Origin: Aquilaria yunnanensis
Taxonomy: Eukaryota; Streptophyta; Magnoliopsida; Malvales; Thymelaeaceae
DNA length: 64,000 bases
Direction of reading: 5' to 3'
NCBI GenBank assembly: GCA_039654915.1
Contig: CM077597.1
Coordinates: 39,592,001-39,656,000 of the forward strand
A model generated the notes under the pieces. It did not search any database and had not been told where the DNA came from. It saw only the letters and a program-made list of their open reading frames with translations. Positions within the stretch are counted from its first letter, which is position 1; each line of letters begins with the position of its first letter. Positions 56,530-64,000 of the stretch are shown one piece after another. The position numbers were made by a program, and so were the translations under genes.

Positions 56530-57276
56530 TGATGTCCGGGGACATCTTCACGGGAAGGCAAGGTGACTTCCGGGAGGACTTCCTGTGAGGGAGAGCGTCT
56601 GGAGCTGGAGTTTCCCAGGGGAACGTGCCTGCAAAGCTCAGAGAAGGGGGTTAGGAGGTCCCCAGGGTGCTTTCCGGGGAGGAGCCTCCGACGCCCAAGT
56701 CAGTTTCCTGAGAAGGTAAGAAGGAAGCACTACGGTTTTTAGTGGGCTTCCCTGTGTTTTCTGAAGGGGGAGGAGTCCAACCTTTTGATAGGGTTTGTTT
56801 CCTGGTATTTATAGGAATGTCAGCCCATTCAGATCGTGACACGCGTTCGGCCGGATGTTCTCTGAATTTCTGGGTGTAGGGGACAAGTAGCCGGTGGCAG
56901 GCTCCTTGAGTCTCGAACCAAGACAGGTCGTGACAAGACCTGGACGGCATCGGCGTGTCAAATCATCGTTTGAGGTGACATGTAGCGTCTGTGGGCGGCA
57001 TGTCAGAGGCTCCTTAAATGGTCCTGCCGTACTCCCGAGGTCCCTGGCCGAGGTCGTCCTCTGGTACGGATGATGCCCTTTCGGGAAATATGCCCGCAGT
57101 TTGTGGGTTCCCTAATTCAGGGTTCCGTCTTCGGGGAGATGCTCTTCGGCATGCAATAGCTGATTCTCCGTTTCTGAAGGCAATCTGTTTAGTACCTCGG
57201 GGGGGCTAATAGCTTCCTCGCATTCTCTGATGCTCCGAGTTCGGGTCAGATAGAGGCGATAGCCCTTCGGCTATCA
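56530..57276 (-). repeat. Element D 5' LTR, 747 bp
   Basis: The minus strand runs TGATAGCC...GGACATCA. TATA box (TATAAATA on minus) lies at 56806-56813. Both ends carry inverted repeats: GATAGCC/GGCTATC and GATGTCC/GGACATC. Confidence 0.93.
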
Positions 57277-57281
57277 CAAAG

Positions 57282-57741
57282 TGGCCTAGGAGGTGCAAGT
57301 GGTCTGTTGAAGCCAACCAAGAAGAGAGGTTGAAATGAGTTAGTGTTGGAGTCAATAAAGGAGGTCAAGAAGGAGAAGAGGTACAATGAATATGGGCCTT
57401 AGTGCAGAACAAGTGGCAAATACCATAGCCAAAAGCAATGTTACTAGCTAACTAAGGGTTGCCTTAAGTGTGTAGCCCAAAATCACTTGGTAAGGGATTG
57501 GCCCGTCAAAAAAGGTAGAGTGGAGAATGATGGGCAGGTATGGCAATAGGTGGGCATAGAGGCAATTGCCCCAGAAAAGGCAATATGTACCTCCACTGAA
57601 GAAAGACCAAGGCCCTAGCTTACCTATGGACAAGCAAAGATACAATTAGGCTCCTGGAAGAGTATTCTCGCTAGAGACGTCAAGAAGGACCTAGGAAGCC
57701 AAGGAACCCGAGGCTAAGGAGGAGAGATAGGTCAATCTAAA
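57282..57741 (+). pseudogene. gag: Element E Gag C-terminal remnant
   Basis: Continues Gag after D. It is the expected place of the cysteine-histidine knuckle, but only traces (AKSN, then SKK) can be read and stops are frequent. Confidence 0.6.
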
Positions 57742-58149
57742 TTGAATAATAAAGCTCTGAAAGGTACCATTTCTTTCAATGGTTATGAAGTATATGTTTT
57801 ATTTGATACTCGTGCATCTTTGTCTGTGATATCTTCTAAGCTTGTTAAAGCTATGAATAATAAAGTATGCACTATGAATAAAATGTACCTAGTTAGAACT
57901 GCTAGGAATGAGATTATGTACACATGCCATGTAATGAAAGATTGCATACTAGGGCATGGACAACTTGAACAATACTAGGGCTTGGTGAACTTGAACTTAG
58001 AGCTTACTTGATAGTCTTAGAGACTAGTGGCTATGACTTCATACTAGGCATGAACTAGGTTAGTGACAATAGGGTAGTCATAAACTGCCATACAGGGCAA
58101 CTTTGCTTTCTTGGATGTAAACCACACTTTGTCAGAAGCGCACATAAGT
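57742..58149 (+). pseudogene. pol (pr): Element E protease, active site changed
   Basis: Reads GTISFNGYEVYVLFDTRASL, collinear with B, where the motif is DTGAS. Gly to Arg at the active site would abolish activity. Stops follow from 57976, in the stretch where B has VILGMNWL. Confidence 0.85.
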
Positions 58150-58975
58150 TAGGACCTGAGAGCTGTTTGAAAGTGGTGGAACACAAAACTAAGGTGGTTA
58201 AGGGTGAATACATGGGATTGAATAGGATTGAAGTAGTTAGTGAAATACGCAAGATTTTCACAGCACAGAAGTTTCCTAAAGTGGTCCCTAGAGGTCTCCC
58301 AGGACTCTCTCCTACAAGGGGGGCTGAGTTTGAGATCAGATTAGTGCCAGGAGCTAGACTTGTATCCATTGCTCCCTACAGGCTGGCTATACTTAAAATG
58401 GCTAAGCTAAGAAAGCAGTTGGATGAACTACTAGAGAAGGGTTTCATAAGACCAAGTACATCTCCATAGGGAGCACCTATATTTTTTATGAAGAAGAAGG
58501 ATGGAACCCTCAGGTTGTGCATTGATTACAGGAAACTCAATGCACTAACCATCAATAAGAACTACCCCCTCCTAAGAATAAAAGATCTATTTCATCAGTT
58601 GAAGGGAGCTAGGTTTTTCTCCAAGATAAACCTCAGATCTGGATACTTCCCGCTGAGAGTCAAGGATGAGGACTTACCTAAGATAGCTGTCAAGACCATA
58701 GATGGTCACTTTGAGTACATAGCGATGCCATTTGGGTTCACTAATTCCCCAGCCTTCTTCATGGACCTCATGCAGAAAATGCTCAAGGCTTACTTAGACC
58801 ACATCATTGTGGTATTCATAGATGATATATTAGTATACTCAAAGGATGAAGAAGCCCATAAGGCACATATAAGGTTGGTACTTGGCTTGCTAAATGAGCA
58901 TAAGCTGTATGGCATGCTAAGTAAGTGTCAATTTAGGCTAAGGAGGTTGGATTCCTTGAACATGTGATCAATGAG
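58150..58975 (+). pseudogene. pol (rt): Element E reverse transcriptase, broken
   Basis: 58167-58469 is the RT entry, and 58488-58967 the palm with [35 protein letters not shown] and catalytic [10 protein letters not shown]. It is split by TAG at 58467 and loses frame after [10 protein letters not shown]. Closest to B. Confidence 0.9.
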
Positions 58976-59640
58976 CATGTCTTAGCTATCATTCTTGAGA
59001 AGATTAAGGCTATCTAGGAGTGAAAGCAACCTCAAAAAGTGAGGGATATAAGAAGCTTCCTAGGGCTTGCAAGCTATTACAAGAGATTTCTGCCGAAATT
59101 CTCTACAATACCAGCCCCCACTAACCTGGTTAACAAGGAAAGATCATAAGTTTGAGTGTGGTGAACAATGTGAGGTTAGTTTCCAAGAGCTCAAGAAGAG
59201 ACCGACTACAGCCCCAATACCACTTTTAGCATGCCTTACTAAAGAGTATGAAGTTTATACTGATGCTTCTTAGGTAGGGCTGGGCTATATTCTAATGCAA
59301 GGGGAACAAGCAATAGCCTATGGATAAAGGCAGCATAGGCCTTATGAGCAAAACTATCCAGTTTAAGATCTGGAGTTAGCATTAGTGAGCTCTGCACTGA
59401 AGTAGTGGAGACATGATTTGCTCGGAAGCAAGTTTCAAGTCACAAAACAAAAAAGTTTGAAGTATCTGTTTACACAAAAAGGCTTGAACATGAGGGAAAG
59501 ATGATGGCTCAAGTACTTGAAATATTTTGGGTGCATCATTGAGTATACTGCTAGCAAAGCTAATGTAGTGCTTGATGCTCTCAGTAGGAAATACACTAGA
59601 GTACTAAAAGCCACTGGAAAGCATACTAAGGCTGAAGTAC
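58976..59640 (+). pseudogene. pol (rnh): Element E RNase H, broken
   Basis: 59067-59273 ends at YEVYTDAS, the first catalytic Asp. 59517-59640 gives IIEYTASKANVVLDALSRKY. Several stops lie between them, near 59271, 59326 and 59404. Confidence 0.83.
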
Positions 59641-60122
59641 ATAGTCTAACTAAGTTAGCCCAAGATTGGGTGCAGCGGGAGTTGGACCAAGTGAACGTCC
59701 TAACCACTAGATCAAAGTGGAAGGATCTAATAAAGGAAGCACGAAAGCAAGATAAAGAGTTTACTAAGATTTATGGGTAGAAAGAACGGAAGTTGTATAA
59801 AGGTTTTTCCTTTAGGCATGGGATACTATACTTCTAACATAGGATTTATGTGCCTAACAATGATGGTCTTGGGTAATAGATTCTGGAGAAAGCCCACTCT
59901 AGTATGATAAGTACACATCCTGGAGCCCAAAAGATGTACAAGGATTTCAGATTCCACTTCTGGTGGCCATATATGAAGCAAGAGATAGGTACTTCTGTGG
60001 CTAAGTGTATGACTTGCCAACAAGTCAAGGTTAAGCACCAGAGGCCTAGTGGTAAGCTATTGACCTTGCCCATACCAGAAAGAAAGTGGGGTTCCATATA
60101 TATGAACTTTGTAGTGGGTATG
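59641..60122 (+). pseudogene. pol (int): Element E integrase N-terminus, cut by J
   Basis: The zinc domain is seen at about 59890-60035 (HSSMISTHPGAQK, then CMTCQQVKVKHQ). The core begins MNFVVGM and is cut at 60122 by the J LTR. The remainder should lie beyond the window. Confidence 0.85.
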
Positions 60123-61538
60123 TGTTGGGTTTCGGGAGCCAAACAGCACAGCGGAATTTAACCGAAACCCTCCAGGATCCAAGTGAAATGGGGTAAACCG
60201 GGTGTTCGAAAATTTCATACCTAATTTTCAGTTGAGATCTCTCACTCAACTGTAGAGTCGAATCACAAAACCTGAACAGTTGACGTGTTCAGGCTCTCTA
60301 TGGTATCCACACGAGCCTCTCGGGATCACCACGCTTCCACCACGTCCCGGCAGATGCGTTTCTCTTGCGCTCGCAGTGCTAGCTTGTGTCCTCCAAGGAA
60401 TTGCAAGAGAAGAGTGCAGCTGTCCTTTTAGGAGGCTAGGGCAAGGAGACCTACGAATTTCTCACTTAAAAGTTGTATTTATAGTGAGACTCAACTTCCA
60501 GGCCTAATGGGTTTCAAAACCCTAATCCAATTAGGATTTAATTTCGGGCTTAATAATGGCTCAACTCCTTGGCCCATTATTAATACGAAATTAAAGTGAA
60601 ACCATAACCCAAATAATTAGCCCATGCACTCTAATGATCCAAATAGCTCTATGTGTGCGACCCAATAGGCTCTTGCCTTGTTGGCAATGATCATAAATCA
60701 CATTTATGATCATAAGCAATGAGCGGTGTCTAGCAACACATCATTGCTACCCAAGTGACAAGATTGTCGATGAATCGACTAAACCTTTATGATCATCACC
60801 GATATATGCCATTGTCCCTTTGTCCAAGATATCAAGACTAAGCACGAGACATGGAATGTGTCACTCTCGTATAGCCCAATCTTTGGTTTCTTGATTACCG
60901 AGTAGACCAAATTAAACTGACGACATTGATATCATATATCAACTCATCGGAGCATGGCCATGCATTTTCTAAGTCTCACTCTATCAAGGGGCCCAAAGAT
61001 ATCACTCCCGTTACATAGGAGGGACAAATCCCATCTTGATCATACAAATCCCTCCGCATGATATGTGACATACCCAATGACCTCCTTCAAGTTCACTCAG
61101 TTACGAGCAACAAAGGAAAGTATCAAAGTATGTGACTCACATGTAGGGAACCTTGATGATCTTTGGTCGAAGGACTACATATACCATGATCACTATGAGA
61201 ATCACTTATGACACTCATATAACGATCCATGAAGTGTTCTCATGGTGGGTCGGTCAAGTACACAAGTTCTCCAACTTGTACCCATATGTAGACTACATAT
61301 CTCATATTAGTCTCCACATATGCTAGTCATTATGTATTATTACAACCCGCTCCACAATAATACTAGACTAGGGACATTTAAGAATATCATTATTCTAGCG
61401 TTACAATTATGTTTATTATGTTACACAGAAACAAAACAACAAACAAAATTGCTGGATTAATGCCTCAGTAAAATATCATGACTCAATGTACAAAAATACA
61501 ATCATCTCATGATTGGCTTTTTGGGCACAATACTAACA
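60123..61538 (-). repeat. Element J 3' LTR, 1416 bp
   Basis: On the minus strand it runs TGTTAGTATTG to CCCAACA. It is full-length alike to I. No gene lies inside it. Confidence 0.94.
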
Positions 61539-64000
61539 ATCTCCCACTTGCACTAAAAGCCAATCATCCATGTATCTAATACCGATGGACCTAGAATAGC
61601 TATCATGCTTCTGCTGTGTAAGGGGCTTTGTCAGTGGATCAGCAATGTTGCTGTCTGTCGAAGTCCTGCATATCCTTACATCACCCCTCTCGATGATCTC
61701 CCTGATGAGATGATAGCGTCGAAGTATGTGTTTGGATCATTGGTGAGATCGAGGTTCCTTAGCCTGTGTGATTGCTCCATTGTTGTCACAATAGAGCTCT
61801 ATCGGGTCAACAATGCTTGGAACCACTCCAAGTTCAGTGATGAACTTCTTGATCCAAACTGCCTCCTTCGCAGCATCAGAGGCGGCAATGTACTCAGATT
61901 CTGTTGTAGAGTCAGCTACTGTCTCTTGCTTTGAACTCTTCCAGCTCACAGCACCACAACCAATACAAAACACATAACCAGAATGCGATCTAAAATCATC
62001 CTTATCGGATTGGAAGCTTGCATCGGTGTAACCCCTTACAATGAGCTGATCTTCACCTCCAAAGACCAAGAATGCATCCTTAGTCCTTCGTAAGTACTTA
62101 AGGATGTTCTTAACAGCTGTCCAGTGACTTTCGCCGGGGTTCGATTGGTACCTACTCGTCATGCTCAAAGCATATGAGACATCGGGATGAGTACATATCA
62201 TGGCATACATGATAGATCCAATTGCTGAGGCATATGGAATCTTACTCATGCGCTCTCTCTCCTCGGTTGTACTCGGACACTGAGATCTAGAAAAAGTGAT
62301 ACCATGTGACATGGGCGAGAATCCTTTCATGGAATCTTGCATGCTAAACCTCTTTAGCACCTTGTCAATATATGTACTTTGACTTAAGCCAAGAAGCTTT
62401 CTAGATTTATCTCTATAGATCCTGATGCCTAACACATAGGCTGCTTCACCCAACTCCTTCATAGAGAAACATTTCCCTAGTCAAGTCTTCACAGACTGTA
62501 GCTCAGGAATGTCATTCCCGATGAGTAGTATGTCATCTACATACAACACCAGGAAGACAATAGCGCTCCCACTAACCTTCTTGTAGACACAAGGTTCATC
62601 TTCATTTTTGATAAAACCAAACTCTTTGATTGCATCGTCAAAATGAAGATTCCAACTTCGAGAAGCTTGCTTCAGTCCATAAATGGACCTTTGCAATTTG
62701 CACACTTTATTGGCATTCCCAGGAGTGACAAAACCCTCAGGTTGTGTCATGTACACATCCTCAAGTAGCTTTCCATTTAGGAATGCAGTTTTGACATCTA
62801 TTTGCCATATCTCATAATCATAGTGTGCAGCAATAGCAAACAAAATTCGGATGGATTTAAGCATAGCAACTGGTGAAAAAGTTTCATCATAGTCAATACC
62901 ATGAATTTGCTTGAAACCTTTTGCGACCAATCGTCCCTTAAAGGTAATCACATTACCATCCATGTCAGTTTTCTTCTTGAAAACCCATTTGCACCCTATG
63001 GGTTTTACCCCTTCAGGTGGGTCAACCAAAGTCCATACTTGGTTTTCATACATGGATTCCATCTCGGATTTCATGGCCATTAGCCACTTCTCAGAGTCAG
63101 GCCCCGACATAGCTTGTTGGTAGGTTGTGGGCTCAGCTTGATCCATGAGCATCACATCACCGGTGTGAGTCACGAGAAACCCATATCTCTCGGGCTCACG
63201 CCGAATCCTACCAGTCCTACGTGGGCTTTGTGCTACAGGAACAGACTCTTGAACCACAACATCTTGTGGTGTCTGTTCAGGTTCCATTTCAGGTTCGATG
63301 TCTCCTTGTTGTTCTTGAATTTCTTCAAGTTCTACTTTCCTCCCACTAGTTCCTTTAGAGATAAACTCTTTCTCCAAAAAGACACCAGTTCGAGCAACAA
63401 ATACTTTTTGCTCAGAGGGATTGTAGAAATAGTAACCCTTTGTTTCTTTGGGATACCCAACAAAAAGACATTTTTGAGATTTGGGCCCTAGTTTGTTAGA
63501 GGATTGACATTTTACATAAGCGTCACAGCCCCAAATCTTCATAAAAGACAAATTGGGATGCCTCCCACTCCATATCTCATATGGTGTCTTTTGAACCGAT
63601 TTAGATGGAACTTGGTTTAGTGTAAAAGTGGCTGTCTCTAGAGCATGTCCCCAAAAGGAGTTTGGAAGGTCAGCTTGACTCATCATAGAGCGAACTATGT
63701 CTAACAGAGTTCAATTTCTCCTTTCAGAAACACCATTCCATTGAGGTGTACCTGGTGGAGTGAGTTGTGATACTATACCACACTCCTTCAGATAGTCAAG
63801 GAATTCTCGATCCAAGTACTCTCCACCTCGATCTAATCGAAGCACTTTGATACTCTTCCCGAGTTGATTCTCTACTTCATTCTTGAATTCTTTGAACTTT
63901 TCAAAGGATTCTGACTTGTGTCTCATAAGATACACATAGCCATATCTGCTGAAGTCATCAGTGAAAGTAATGAAGTATTGGAAACCTCCTCTAGCTTGTG
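61533..64000 (-). pseudogene. pol: Element J Pol: integrase, RT, RNase H; three nonsense codons
   Basis: Read on minus from the window edge. The integrase core has FTDDFSRYG, LRLDRGGEYLD and WNGVSERRN, holding the catalytic Asp, Asp, Glu. RT has WVFKKKTDMDGN, GIDYDETFSPVA, QIDVKTAFLNG and catalytic FLVLYVDDILLIG. RNase H has VRGYTDASFQSD and SKQETVADSTTESEY, then ELYCDNNGA. TGA at 63713-63711, 62483-62481 and 61739-61737 replaces expected Arg, Trp and Arg. The frame is otherwise open and ends with TAG formed by the first bases of the LTR (61535-61533). A single Gag-Pol is usual in this group; Gag and protease lie outside the window. Confidence 0.92.
61539..61549 (-). promoter_or_regulatory. 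Element J polypurine tract
   Basis: The minus strand reads AAGTGGGAGAT directly before the LTR start. It is also read as the last codons of pol. Confidence 0.85.

Larger units (their letters stand above)
45605..57276 (-). mobile_element. Element D: nearly complete Tat-lineage gypsy element with antisense gene, 11.67 kb
   Basis: LTRs 45605-46353 and 56530-57276 flank it, with the perfect duplication CAAAG at 45600-45604 and 57277-57281. On the minus strand the order is primer site, gag, protease, RT, RNase H, second RNase H, integrase. On the plus strand between pol and the 3' LTR lies a spliced-looking gene. The LTRs are roughly 93-95 % alike. The solo LTR I interrupts integrase. It is visibly richer in G+C and CpG than its neighbours. 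Confidence 0.95.
42741..60122 (+). mobile_element. Element E: heavily mutated Del/Tekay-like gypsy element, split by D and cut by J
   Basis: A probable 5' LTR, primer site and Gag lie left of D. Gag end, protease, RT, RNase H and integrase start lie right of D, and J interrupts integrase at 60122. The encoded domains are closest to element B. The left limit is uncertain because H abuts it. The 3' end lies beyond the window. Confidence 0.8.
60123..64000 (-). mobile_element. Element J: Ty1/copia element, 3' LTR and most of pol; continues past window
   Basis: On the minus strand the window holds integrase core, RT, RNase H, polypurine tract and the 3' LTR. The order integrase before RT defines Ty1/copia. 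It lies in E integrase; the left flank GTATG (60118-60122) should recur beyond the window. It is the same family as the solo LTR I. Confidence 0.93.

Noticed and set aside
1..64000. Endogenous pararetrovirus or organelle DNA insertions
   Set aside because: All RT regions are bracketed by LTRs or belong to clear gypsy/copia gene orders. No movement protein or coat motif and no chloroplast or mitochondrial gene was seen.

Overview
The window is nuclear DNA from a flowering plant. It consists almost entirely of nested LTR retrotransposons. I see no host gene, tRNA, rRNA or CRISPR array. The plant assignment rests on the element types: chromodomain Ty3/gypsy elements with an initiator-methionine-tRNA primer site, Tat-type gypsy elements with a second RNase H and an antisense gene, and Ty1/copia. 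The species cannot be read from the sequence.

I use letters A-J for the ten elements. A (1-5238, +) is a very young gypsy element whose Gag is fused to about 470 codons of unrecognised sequence in place of pol. It sits inside the LTR of B (5239-13144, -), a decayed Del/Tekay-like chromovirus. C (13332-36416, +) is a decayed Tat-lineage element. Into C went two solo LTRs of one family, F1 (22188-32212, target duplication AGCGA) and F2 (33167-35565, TGGCA). G (23826-31189, +, duplication ATTTT), a fuller relative of A with complete gag-pol, then went into F1. H (36725-42740, -) is a gutted chromovirus with two 2.45 kb LTRs. E (about 42741-60122, +) is a heavily mutated Del/Tekay-like element. 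It is split by D (45605-57276, -, duplication CAAAG), a nearly complete Tat element, and D is itself split by the solo copia LTR I (50140-51554, CCTTT). E is also cut by J (60123 to the window end, -), a Ty1/copia element of the same family as I.

Two things stand out. First, A has LTRs that differ at about 2 of 625 compared sites and an uninterrupted 931-codon reading frame, but no protease, reverse transcriptase or integrase. It looks like a mobile Gag-only element carrying an in-frame extension of unknown origin, and a G-like element could supply pol. Second, C and D both carry a gene on the opposite strand from gag-pol, between pol and the 3' LTR. It has its own TATA box about 240-265 bp upstream of its first shared Met, three short introns at matching positions, and a coiled-coil C-terminus. 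In D its frame closes correctly through all three introns to about 650 residues.

Relative order from nesting: C before F1 and F2, and F1 before G; B before A; E before D, and D before I; E before J. LTR divergence agrees: A about 0.3 %, G about 2 %, D about 6 %, H clearly older. All identity values are counts by eye on parts of the sequence.
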